In this document: piece after piece, positions 8,689 through 16,652 of the stretch
How the letters are laid out: each line of letters begins with the position of its first letter
Numbering within the stretch: the stretch's first letter is position 1
Assembly: GCF_019931575.1 (NCBI RefSeq)
Contig: NZ_CP082923.1
Coordinates: forward strand, 868,001-932,000
Reading direction: 5' to 3'
Origin: Caulobacter segnis
Lineage (GTDB): Bacteria > Pseudomonadota > Alphaproteobacteria > Caulobacterales > Caulobacteraceae
DNA: 64,000 bases
Translations under genes and position numbers: made by a program
The notes under the pieces: model-generated
Database searches by the model: none
What the model saw: only the letters and a program-made list of their open reading frames with translations
Told to the model about the DNA's origin: nothing

Positions 8689-9323
8689 TGCCGCGCCTGC
8701 GCCAGATCCCGCGCGGCGAGGTGGCCGACAAGGGGACGCTGAAGCTCTACGACCTGCTGTTCGGCGATCGCGACCCCGTGGCCCAGCCCGGCACGGCCAC
8801 CGGTACGCGCGGCGACTGGTGGACGGTGTTCGCGGGCAGTCCCGACGTCCTGCGCCACGCCGCCCAGGGCTTCGCCCTCTATCGCGACCCGGCCCGCAAG
8901 ATCGATCCGGTGCTGCGCGAGCTGGCCCAGACCCGGGCCGGCTGGACGCGGAGCAGCCAGTTCGTGTTCTCCCAGCACTGCAAGTCGCTACGCGGTCTGG
9001 GCGTTGCGGAGGAGAAGATCGCCGCCGTGCCGCACTGGCAGGTGTCGACCGTGTTCGACGCCCAGGAGCGCGCGGTGCTGGCCTATGCCGACGGCCTGGT
9101 GCTGGACGGCGGCCGGATCGCCGACGGGGTGTTCGCGGCGCTCAAGGCGTTCCTGACTGACGAACAGATCCTGGAGCTGACCTACATCACCTGCCTCTAC
9201 GAGATGCACGCGGTGATGAGCCGGGCCCTGCGCACCGAGTTCGACGACCGCGACGAGCCGGTGGTCGAGGTCGCCGCGCCGGAGGACTTCAAGGCCCGGG
9301 ACTTCATGGATACCGGGCGCTAG
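8688..9323 (+). CDS. Carboxymuconolactone decarboxylase (CMD)-family protein
   Basis: A 211-residue all-helical protein whose start ATG 8688 overlaps the stop of the VOC gene. The CMD core is visible in ELAQTRAGWTRSSQFVFSQH and CLYEMHAVMSRALRTEF. The AhpD CxxC pair is absent, so it is not a classic alkylhydroperoxidase; the conserved His in VFSQH is present. CMD proteins decarboxylate or isomerise aromatic-degradation intermediates or act as antioxidants. Coupling to a VOC dioxygenase points to catabolism of a small aromatic or oxidised organic compound. That link is inference. Confidence 0.82.
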   Translation: MPRLRQIPRGEVADKGTLKLYDLLFGDRDPVAQPGTATGTRGDWWTVFAGSPDVLRHAAQGFALYRDPARKIDPVLRELAQTRAGWTRSSQFVFSQHCKSLRGLGVAEEKIAAVPHWQVSTVFDAQERAVLAYADGLVLDGGRIADGVFAALKAFLTDEQILELTYITCLYEMHAVMSRALRTEFDDRDEPVVEVAAPEDFKARDFMDTGR

Positions 9324-9483
9324 TTCCGCGGTTCTCTCAGAAGTAGTCAGGCACAGTAAACGCGCCCACAAACACTGTGACGGCGTCGTGAAGTTTTCGC
9401 GAAATGCACCGTCGCAAGCTCAGCTATTAGCGCCTCGTTAGCCGAGGAAATGGTCCCTCCCGCTCGTAAGTGGAGGCGTAGCG

Positions 9484-11307
9484 ATGTTCACCCTGAGGGA
9501 CACCGTTTCTTCCCTGACGCCCGCGCGTCAGGACGATCTGGGCAAGGCCCTGTACGAGCGCTTCCGCGAGGAGCCCGACACCCTGATCGTGCCCGTGCTG
9601 GACGCCGAGGACCGCCCGATCGGCATCGTCGAGCGCAACGCCTTCTTCCTGCGCATGGCCGCCGAGTACGGCCGCGCCCTCTACGCCAACCGTCCGATCT
9701 CGTCGCTGATGGACCGCGAGCCGCTGGTCGTCGACGCCGACGCCGAGCTGGCCGAGTTCACCACCGACAGCCTGTCCTACCGCGCCTCGGACCTGCTGCG
9801 CGGCTTCATCGTCACCGAGAACGAGCGCTATCTGGGCGTCGGCACGGTGCTGGGGCTGCTGCAGGCCTCGAACGAGACCAACCGCCGGGGCGTGGCCCAG
9901 ATCGCCCGCCTGGCCCACTACGACCCGCTGACCGACCTGCCCAACCGGGTGCTGTTCCAGAAGTCGCTGTCCGAGGCCCTGGCCCGCCGCTCGCGCAAGG
10001 GCGACCAGCTGGCGGTGCACTTCATCGACCTGGACCGCTTCAAGACCGTCAACGACACCCTGGGCCATCCGCTGGGCGACGCCCTGCTGCGCGAGGCCGC
10101 CGAGCGCCTGCGCAACTGCGTGCGCGACGGCGACACCGTGGCCCGCCTGGGCGGCGACGAGTTCGCGGTCGTCCAGACCGGGCTCTCGGACATGGGCGGC
10201 GCCACCCGCCTGGCCGGCCGCGTGGTCGAGGCCATGGCCGCCCCGTTCGAGCTGCAGGGGCACCAGGTGGTGATCGGGGCCAGCGTCGGCGTCGCCGCCG
10301 CCCCCTCCGACGGCGAGGACGCCGACGAACTGCTCAAGAAGGCCGACATGGCTCTCTACCGCGCCAAGGCCGACGGGCGCGGCGCCTTCCACTTCTTCGA
10401 ACGGGCCATGGACGAGCAGCTCCAGGCGCGCCGCGCCCTGGAGCTGGACCTGCGCCGCGCCCTGGCGGACGGCGAGTTCGAACTCTACTACCAGCCGCTC
10501 TATCACCTGGACGACGAACGGGTGACCGGCTGCGAGGCCCTGCTGCGCTGGCGCCATCCCGAACGCGGCATGGTCTCGCCGGCCGACTTCATCCCCCTGG
10601 CCGAGGAGATCGGCCTGATCATGCCGCTGGGCGAGTGGGTGCTGCGCCACGCCTGCGCCGAGGCGGCCAACTGGCCCGCCCATGTCCGCCTGGCGGTGAA
10701 CCTGTCGCCCGCCCAGTTCCGCGATCGGGGGCTGGTGCGCACCGTCGTCTCGGCCCTGGCCGCCTCGGGCCTGCCGGCCCAGCGCCTGGAGCTGGAGATC
10801 ACCGAGTCGGTGCTGCTGCAGGACAGCGTGGCCAACATGTCGATGCTGCACGACCTCAAGGCCCTGGGCGTGCGCATCTCGATGGACGACTTCGGCACGG
10901 GCTACAGCTCGCTGAGCTATCTGCGCAGCTTCCCGTTCGACAAGATCAAGATCGACCAGACCTTCGTCCGCGACATCCTCGACGACAGCGACGCCATGGC
11001 CATCATCAAGGCCGTGCTGGACCTGGGCGCGTCGATGGGCATCGTCACCACGGCCGAGGGCGTCGAGACCCTGGAACAGATGAACGCCCTGCGCGGCCAG
11101 GGCTGCGCCGAGATCCAGGGCTACTTCATCAGCCGCCCCGCCCCGGCGGCCGAGATCGCCAAGCTGCTGGGCGTGGAGCGTCTGGCGGTGGCGGAAGAGG
11201 GCGCGGCCTACGCCACCCGCTTCAGCGCCGCGCCCAGGTCCTCGACCATCTCGGGCGTGGTGGCCCACGAGCACATGAAGCGCACCGCGCCGTCCAGGAA
11301 GCGGTAG
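9484..11307 (+). CDS. CBS-GGDEF-EAL cyclic-di-GMP signalling protein
   Basis: A 607-residue soluble protein. Residues about 25-140 look like a CBS-domain pair (IVPVLDAEDRPIGIVE; PISSLMDREPLVVDAD), a nucleotide-sensing module. The GGDEF domain (about 150-310) has an intact RLGGDEF active site and an RDGD inhibitory site five residues before it. The EAL domain (about 330-590) has CEALLRW, NLSPAQF, LELEITES, MDDFGTGYSSL, KIDQTFV and AEGVET, so both diguanylate cyclase and phosphodiesterase centres look complete. It probably tunes motility and attachment through c-di-GMP. The last about 33 codons overlap the convergent aldolase gene by 100 bases. A tandem TTAG motif lies about 40 bases upstream of the start. 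Confidence 0.92.
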   Translation: MFTLRDTVSSLTPARQDDLGKALYERFREEPDTLIVPVLDAEDRPIGIVERNAFFLRMAAEYGRALYANRPISSLMDREPLVVDADAELAEFTTDSLSYRASDLLRGFIVTENERYLGVGTVLGLLQASNETNRRGVAQIARLAHYDPLTDLPNRVLFQKSLSEALARRSRKGDQLAVHFIDLDRFKTVNDTLGHPLGDALLREAAERLRNCVRDGDTVARLGGDEFAVVQTGLSDMGGATRLAGRVVEAMAAPFELQGHQVVIGASVGVAAAPSDGEDADELLKKADMALYRAKADGRGAFHFFERAMDEQLQARRALELDLRRALADGEFELYYQPLYHLDDERVTGCEALLRWRHPERGMVSPADFIPLAEEIGLIMPLGEWVLRHACAEAANWPAHVRLAVNLSPAQFRDRGLVRTVVSALAASGLPAQRLELEITESVLLQDSVANMSMLHDLKALGVRISMDDFGTGYSSLSYLRSFPFDKIKIDQTFVRDILDDSDAMAIIKAVLDLGASMGIVTTAEGVETLEQMNALRGQGCAEIQGYFISRPAPAAEIAKLLGVERLAVAEEGAAYATRFSAAPRSSTISGVVAHEHMKRTAPSRKR

Positions 11308-12248
11308 ACGAACCAGCCCTCGCCGCGCAGGCGCTCCAGGGTCGGCTCGTCCATCTCGACGAAGATCCCGTTGGCCTCCACCGGGTGCCGGATAGGGAAG
11401 GGCATCAGCCCGGCCAGCTTTTGCGCCATGGCGTTGGCGTGGGCCGCGCGGGCCGCCCAGGGCGTCTTGGAGGCTTGGCCGGCCTCGCCGTCCTCGCCCA
11501 GCAGGCCCAGCCACGGGGCGGCCAGGAAGCGGCCCTTGCTGACCAGCTGGCCGGCGTGCTTGAGGCGCGCGTCCAGGCGGCGGGCATGGGCGGGATTGAG
11601 GAACACGACGGCCTCGGTCGGGGTCGAGCCGGCCTTGGTGCCGCCGATGACCAGGATGTCGACGCCCATCCTGGCCACGCTCTTCAGGTCGAAGCCGGCG
11701 GCGACCGCGTTGGCCAGCCGCGCGCCGTCCAGATGGACGCCGCAGCCCTTGGCCTTCGCGGGCGCGATCAGGCCGCGCAGGTGTTCTTCCGAATAGACCG
11801 TGCCGTATTCGGTGGCGGTGGTCAGCGACAGGGCGGCGGCGGGCTGGTTGTACGAGACCTCGGGCCGGGCCAGGGCGGCCTCCAGGCTGGCCGGGTCGAT
11901 CCGCCCCGACGCGCCGGACAGGCCGATCAGGCCAACGCCCTGGCCGAAGAAGCCGGGCGCCCCCGTCTCGTCGGTGCAGATGTGGGCGTGCTCGTGGGCC
12001 AGAACCGCCTCGTGCGGCTGGGCTAGAAGGGTCAGGGCGAAGGCGTTGGCGGCCGTGCCCGAGGCGGTGAACCGCACCTGCGCATCGGCGTCCAGCACGC
12101 CGCGGATCCGGTCGGCGGCCGCGCGGCTGACATGGTCCGTGCCATAGCCCGAGGCCGTGCCGGCGTTGGCGGCGACCAGGGCCTCGATGACCTCGGGCAT
12201 GGCGCCGGCGACGTTGTCGGACGCGAAATCGTAGCGGGGGCTTTTCAT
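11208..12248 (-). CDS. Low-specificity L-threonine aldolase (beta-eliminating lyase family)
   Basis: PLP enzyme that cleaves threonine/allo-threonine to glycine and acetaldehyde. ATG 12248 (MKSPRYDFASDN) is preferred over an upstream TTG because the family begins here. The PLP-binding Lys is in VIGGTKAGSTPTEAVVF. GTASGYGTDHVSRAA and VHLDGARLANA (the Asp that contacts PLP nitrogen) are also typical. About 346 residues, normal length. The 3' end overlaps the GGDEF-EAL gene by 100 bases on the opposite strand. Confidence 0.9.
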   Translation of the reverse strand: MKSPRYDFASDNVAGAMPEVIEALVAANAGTASGYGTDHVSRAAADRIRGVLDADAQVRFTASGTAANAFALTLLAQPHEAVLAHEHAHICTDETGAPGFFGQGVGLIGLSGASGRIDPASLEAALARPEVSYNQPAAALSLTTATEYGTVYSEEHLRGLIAPAKAKGCGVHLDGARLANAVAAGFDLKSVARMGVDILVIGGTKAGSTPTEAVVFLNPAHARRLDARLKHAGQLVSKGRFLAAPWLGLLGEDGEAGQASKTPWAARAAHANAMAQKLAGLMPFPIRHPVEANGIFVEMDEPTLERLRGEGWFVYRFLDGAVRFMCSWATTPEMVEDLGAALKRVA

Positions 12249-12312
12249 GACCTCTGGATAGAGGCGCGGGCGGGCTCCGGGCAAGTCGGAACCCGCGCGG
12301 CTGGCGATCGGC

Positions 12313-13608
12313 CTACCGGGCCGCCGCCAGGGCCTGGGTCAGGTCGGCCAGGATGTCGTCGATATGCTCCAGGCCGATCGAGAGGCGGACGTAGCCGTCG
12401 GACACCCCGGTCGCCCGCTGCTCCTCGGCGCTCAGCTGCGAGTGGGTGGTCGAGGCCGGATGGATGGCCAGGCTGCGGGCGTCGCCGATATTGGCCACAT
12501 GGTAGAACAGCTTCAGGCCGTCGATGAACGCGCGGCCCGCCTCGCGTCCGCCGGCCAGCTCGAAGCCGACCAGCCCGCCATAACCGCCGGAGAGATAGCG
12601 GTCGGCGCGCTCGCGCTGAACGCCGGTCTGAAGGCTGGGGTGGATCACCCGCGTCACGCCCGGCGTCTGCGACAGCGTCTTGGCCACGGCCGTCGCGTTC
12701 TCGCTATGACGGGTGATGCGCAGGGGCAGCGTTTCGACGCCCTGCAGGATCTGGAAGGCGTTGAACGGCGACAGCGCCGCGCCCAGGTCCCGCAGCAGCA
12801 CCGTGCGGGCCCGCAGGATGTAGGCGATCGGGCCCAGCGGCTTGGCGGCCTCGGCCCACACCGCGCCGTGATAGCTGGCGTCGGGGGTGTTCAGAGTCGG
12901 GCTGCGCTCGGGATGGGCGGTCCAGTCGAAATTGCCGCCGTCGATGATCACGCCGCCGATCGAGGTGCCGTGGCCGCCGATGTACTTGGTGGTGGAATAG
13001 ACGACGATCGCCGCGCCATGCTCCAGCGGCCTGGCCAGCAGCGGGGCGGCGGTGTTGTCGACGATCAGGGGAACGCCCGCCTTGCGGCCGATCTCGGCGA
13101 CCTCGGCGATCGGGAAGACGGTCAGTTTCGGATTGGGCAGGGTCTCGGCGTAGTAGGCGCGGGTGCGCGCGTCGGTGGCGCGGGCGAAGGCCTGCGGGTC
13201 CTCCGGATCGACGAAGCGGACCTCGATCCCCTGGTCGCGCAGGGTGTTGGCGAACAGGTTCCAGGTGCCGCCATAGAGGTCGGTCGAGCTGACGATGTTG
13301 TCGCCGGCGCGGGCCAGGTTCTGGATCGCGAAGGCCGACGCCGCCTGGCCCGAGGCGACGGCCAGGGCCGCGGCGCCGCCCTCCAGCGCGGCCAGGCGCT
13401 GCTCCAGGATGTCGATCGTCGGGTTGCCGATCCGCGTATAGATGTTGCCCAGCTGGCGCAGGGCGAACAGGTCGGCGGCGTGCTGGGTGCTTTCGAACTG
13501 GTACGAGGTCGTCTGATAGATCGGCGGCGCCACCGCCCCCGTCGCGGGATCGGCGCGCCAGCCGGCGTGCAGAGCCAGGGTCTCGGGGTGAAGCTTGCGG
13601 TCTGACAT
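12313..13608 (-). CDS. metY: O-acetylhomoserine sulfhydrylase (MetY type)
   Basis: 431-residue Cys/Met-metabolism PLP enzyme that condenses O-acetylhomoserine with sulfide to give homocysteine. Family marks are HAGWRADPATGAVAPPIYQTTSY, YTRIGNPT, DNTAAPLLARPLEHGA and the PLP-lysine motif VYSTTKYIGGHGTS. Length and the N-terminal sequence favour MetY over cystathionine lyases and gamma-synthases. An AGGAAAC ribosome-binding site precedes the ATG. I looked for a SAM-II riboswitch in the leader and did not find its conserved core. The aldolase gene follows on the same strand after 64 bases. Confidence 0.9.
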   Translation of the reverse strand: MSDRKLHPETLALHAGWRADPATGAVAPPIYQTTSYQFESTQHAADLFALRQLGNIYTRIGNPTIDILEQRLAALEGGAAALAVASGQAASAFAIQNLARAGDNIVSSTDLYGGTWNLFANTLRDQGIEVRFVDPEDPQAFARATDARTRAYYAETLPNPKLTVFPIAEVAEIGRKAGVPLIVDNTAAPLLARPLEHGAAIVVYSTTKYIGGHGTSIGGVIIDGGNFDWTAHPERSPTLNTPDASYHGAVWAEAAKPLGPIAYILRARTVLLRDLGAALSPFNAFQILQGVETLPLRITRHSENATAVAKTLSQTPGVTRVIHPSLQTGVQRERADRYLSGGYGGLVGFELAGGREAGRAFIDGLKLFYHVANIGDARSLAIHPASTTHSQLSAEEQRATGVSDGYVRLSIGLEHIDDILADLTQALAAAR

Positions 13609-13707
13609 CGGCGTTTCCTGTTGCTCTTCCTGACAACGACGCCGTGACCTTAGTCGCCCGAACGCCCACGAAGAGGTCCGTTATTCTCGCCGCCCGGCCA
13701 GAAAATC

Positions 13708-14847
13708 TTAGGTCGAGCGCGCCCAGTCCCGAACGTCCTGGACGAATAGCCCGGGCTCTTCCATCGCCGCGAAATGGCCGCCGCGCGGCTGGTCGGTCCA
13801 GCGGGTGATGTTGTAGGCCCGGTCGGCCCACGAGCGGGGCGGGGGCTTGTAGATGCTCTCGCCGGGGAAGTTGGCGAAGGCGGTCGGGGTCTCGCAGCGC
13901 TGGCCTTCGGCCAGGACCGGCCCGCCTTCCTCCAGCATGGCGCGGTAGTACCAGGCGCCGGTCGTGAAGCTGCCGGTCATCACGTACAGCATGACGTTGG
14001 TCAGCAGCTGGTCGCGGCTGAACACCTGCTCGAACGGCTTGGTCGAGAGGTCGGCCCAGTCGTGGAAGCGCTCCAGGATCCAGGCGGCCTGGCCAACGGG
14101 GTTGCTGGCCCCCAGCCAGGCGACGGACTGCGGCTTGCTGGCCTGCAGGCGGAAATAGGCGCCCCACAGGTCCATCTGGGCGCCGAAGCCGGTGATCCAG
14201 TTTATTTCCTCGGGCGTCTGGGGCGGACCGGCCGGGCGCAGGCCGATCATGTTCAGGTGGATGGCCTTGACGTGCGTGGCGTGGTCGAGACCCAGCCACG
14301 AGGTGACCAGCCCGCCCCAGTCGCCCCCCTGGGCCAAGTAGGTTCCGTAGCCCAGTTCGCGGGTCATCAGCGTGTCGAAGATTCTCGCCGTCGCCCGCTG
14401 GCCCAACGGCCGTTTCGGCTTACCCGAGAAGCCGAAGCCCGGCAGCGACGGGATGACCAGGTCGAAGGCGTCGGCCGGAACGCCGCCGTGGCGCGAGGGA
14501 AAGGCCAGGGGTGCGATGGCGTCCCAGAACTCGAAGTGGCTGCCCGGCCAGCCGTGGGTGATCAGCAGCGGCCGCTTGCCGCCGGCCTCGCCGACCACGT
14601 GGACGAAGTGGATGTCCAGATCCTCGATCGTCGCCGTGAACTGCGGGAAGCGGTTGAGGTTGGCCTGGGCGGCGGCGACGTCGAAGCCGTCGGTCCAGTA
14701 CGCGCAGAGGTCGCGCAGAAAGTCCGCGTCGCAGCCATACCCCCAGCCGCCGCCTTCCGGGGCGGGCGGGAAGTCATAGGCGCGGACCTGGGCGAGAACC
14801 TTGTCGATGGCCTCGCGGCTCCAGTTCACCTCGAACGGCGTCGGCAT
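13708..14847 (-). CDS. Epoxide hydrolase (EHN domain plus alpha/beta-hydrolase)
   Basis: 379-residue enzyme with the N-terminal epoxide-hydrolase domain (FEVNWSREAIDKVLAQVR, then WTDGFDVAAAQANLNRFPQF) followed by the alpha/beta-hydrolase core. HGWPGSHFEF provides the oxyanion hole, the nucleophilic Asp sits in AQGGDWGG, and the catalytic His is in RGGHFAAMEEP. It should convert epoxides to diols. The related SGNH-free lid region has several Trp/Tyr residues. No signal peptide. Neighbours on the same strand are an exporter and a TetR regulator, hinting at a xenobiotic-response group. Confidence 0.9.
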   Translation of the reverse strand: MPTPFEVNWSREAIDKVLAQVRAYDFPPAPEGGGWGYGCDADFLRDLCAYWTDGFDVAAAQANLNRFPQFTATIEDLDIHFVHVVGEAGGKRPLLITHGWPGSHFEFWDAIAPLAFPSRHGGVPADAFDLVIPSLPGFGFSGKPKRPLGQRATARIFDTLMTRELGYGTYLAQGGDWGGLVTSWLGLDHATHVKAIHLNMIGLRPAGPPQTPEEINWITGFGAQMDLWGAYFRLQASKPQSVAWLGASNPVGQAAWILERFHDWADLSTKPFEQVFSRDQLLTNVMLYVMTGSFTTGAWYYRAMLEEGGPVLAEGQRCETPTAFANFPGESIYKPPPRSWADRAYNITRWTDQPRGGHFAAMEEPGLFVQDVRDWARST

Positions 14848-14910
14848 GGCGGCCCTCCCTGGTTTTCGGAGAGGGTCGGCCGGGTGACGTGGGGGAGGTC
14901 AAATCAAACT

Positions 14911-14952
14911 GTGTCATCCCGGATAGCCTCTGCAAGGCTTCCGGGATGACAC
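14911..14952. repeat. Palindromic intergenic repeat (ATCCCGGA type)
   Basis: An 18-bp stem with one bulge and a five-base loop. The arms begin GTGTCATCCCGGA and end TCCGGGATGACAC. It lies between the ends of the EamA exporter gene and the start of the epoxide hydrolase gene. Short palindromes of this kind are scattered in alphaproteobacterial genomes; it could stop or slow transcription or stabilise the 3' end of the upstream message. Confidence 0.8.
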
Positions 14953-14964
14953 GGAACTGGGACC

Positions 14965-15861
14965 TCAAGCCGCCGCCGCCCTCCACGCCCGCACCTTCGG
15001 CCACAGCATGTTCACCGCCAGGCCGGTCAGCACCAGGGCGGCGGCCGCCAGTTTCCAGGCGGGCAGGCCCTCGCCCAGCAGCAGGGCCGAGGCGCCCATG
15101 CCGAACACCGGGACCAGCAGGGCCATCGGGGTGACGGTGGCGGCCGGGTGGCGGGCCAGCAGCCAGCCCCAGGCGGCGTAGCCGAACATGGTGTTGCCCA
15201 CCGCCTGCCAGGCCACCGCCAGCCAGGTCGAGAGGCTGGCGCCAGTCACGCCCTTGACGATGGCCGGCCAGCCTTCCAGCCACAGCGACATGGCGAAGAG
15301 CGGCGGGATCGAGAACAGGCTGGCCCAGACGACATAGCCCAGCATGTTCACGGAGCCCGCCTGGCGCGCGACGATGTTGCCGGCCGACCAGCTGGCCGCC
15401 GCCAGCAGCACCAGCAGCACGCCCAGGGGCGTGGCCGAGCCGCCGCCGTGCGCGGCGATCAACACGATGCCCGAGGCGGCCAGCAGCAGGGCCGCGATCT
15501 GGAAGCCCTGCACCCGCTCCTTGCTGATCTGCATGGCCATGCCGATGGTGAAGAACACCTGGGTCTGCACGACCAGCGAGGCCAGGCCCGGCGAGATGTG
15601 ACCCTTCATGGCCACGAACAGCAGGCCGAACTGCCCCGCCCCGATCAGCACGCCATAGGCCGCCAGGTTCCTCCACGACACCGCCGGCCGCTTCACGAAG
15701 AAGGCCATCGGGACCAGCACCAGGCAGAAGCGCAGGGTGGCGAACAGCAGCGGCGGCAGGTGGTCCAGGCCGATGCGGATGACCACGAAGTTCGTCCCCC
15801 AAACCGCCACCACGGCCAGGGCCAGCAGGAAGTGGCGCAAGGGCAGGGGCGTGTTGGTCAT
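14965..15861 (-). CDS. EamA/DMT-family exporter, O-acetylserine/cysteine exporter-like
   Basis: 298-residue inner-membrane protein with about ten hydrophobic segments arranged as two EamA repeats. The first repeat starts VWGTNFVVIRIGLDHLPPL, typical of the E. coli EamA group that exports O-acetylserine and cysteine. It lies 97 bases downstream of a TetR regulator on the same strand, so the regulator probably controls it. Substrate is not certain. Confidence 0.88.
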   Translation of the reverse strand: MTNTPLPLRHFLLALAVVAVWGTNFVVIRIGLDHLPPLLFATLRFCLVLVPMAFFVKRPAVSWRNLAAYGVLIGAGQFGLLFVAMKGHISPGLASLVVQTQVFFTIGMAMQISKERVQGFQIAALLLAASGIVLIAAHGGGSATPLGVLLVLLAAASWSAGNIVARQAGSVNMLGYVVWASLFSIPPLFAMSLWLEGWPAIVKGVTGASLSTWLAVAWQAVGNTMFGYAAWGWLLARHPAATVTPMALLVPVFGMGASALLLGEGLPAWKLAAAALVLTGLAVNMLWPKVRAWRAAAA

Positions 15862-15958
15862 GGCCGTTCCGATCGCAGGCGGGGACAGGCTTCCGGACTT
15901 GAGCCCTCACGCGGAGCGGAGCAATGGAAACATTGTCTCGATGACAATGCTCCCCGCC

Positions 15959-16564
15959 TCAGGGCGCGGCGATGCCCAGGCCTCGGACCAGGGTGGTCAG
16001 CGCCAGGGCTCGCAGCCGCGCCGGATCGATGGCCGGCGACAGCTTGCCGGTCAGCTGCAGCATCAGCATGCCGTGCAGCACCGACCAGAACAGGTGGCCG
16101 ATCAGCTCGGCGTCGCCGTCCAGCAGGCCGGCGGCGATCATCGCCTCGACATGGACGGTCATGGTGCGGCGGGCGCGGACGATGGCGGCCTGCAGCTCGG
16201 GATAGTCGCCCTCGGTCGGCTGGTTCAGGTCGAACATCAGGCGATAGGCCAGGGGCTCGGCCAGGGCGAAGTCGACATAGGCCTGGCCGGCGTTGCGCGA
16301 GCGATGCAGCGGGTCGGCGGGGACCGCCATGGCCGTCTCCAGCCGCGCGGCGAAGCGGGCGAAGGCCGCCGTGCGCACGGCCGCCAGGATGGCGTCCTTG
16401 TCCTTGAAGTAGCGGTAGGGGGTCATGGGGCTGACGCCCAGGGCCTGGGCCAGCTCGCGCATGGTCACCGCCTCGATGCCGCGCTCGGCGAACAGGCCCT
16501 CGGCGGCGTCGCACAGGCGGCGGCGGAAGGCTTCGACGTCTTCGGACGACAGGACGCGGGGCAC
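15959..16564 (-). CDS. TetR-family transcriptional regulator
   Basis: 201-residue repressor with an N-terminal TetR HTH (EAVTMRELAQALGVSPMTPYRYFKDKDAILAA) and a helical ligand-binding C-terminus. It is divergent from a carotenoid oxygenase gene, and a 24-bp imperfect palindrome lies between the two starts. It likely represses itself, the downstream EamA exporter and the oxygenase, and is released by a hydrophobic ligand. The ligand is unknown. Confidence 0.92.
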   Translation of the reverse strand: MPRVLSSEDVEAFRRRLCDAAEGLFAERGIEAVTMRELAQALGVSPMTPYRYFKDKDAILAAVRTAAFARFAARLETAMAVPADPLHRSRNAGQAYVDFALAEPLAYRLMFDLNQPTEGDYPELQAAIVRARRTMTVHVEAMIAAGLLDGDAELIGHLFWSVLHGMLMLQLTGKLSPAIDPARLRALALTTLVRGLGIAAP

Positions 16565-16594
16565 GCGAGAATCCCGATTGACTCACTCAGCCGC

Positions 16595-16619
16595 TTACAA
16601 CATAAATTTACATTGTAAA
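16595..16619. promoter_or_regulatory. Palindromic operator for the TetR regulator
   Basis: Bases 16595-16618 form an imperfect palindrome, TTACAA-nn-TAAATTTA-nn-TTGTAA. A tighter perfect repeat TTTACA-T-TGTAAA (16607-16619) overlaps its right half. It sits in the 88-base AT-rich gap between the divergent TetR and carotenoid oxygenase genes, the expected place for an autoregulatory TetR site. Confidence 0.75.
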
Positions 16620-16652
16620 CAATAAGCGCGTTCCAAAACGGGAGGTCCGGTC

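Noticed and set aside
13609..13707. Possible SAM-II riboswitch upstream of metY
   Set aside because: The leader has none of the conserved SAM-II core that I could align (no GATTTG-type segment with the paired GCTAAA), only a weak CTAAGG. A covariance-model search would decide; I do not claim one.
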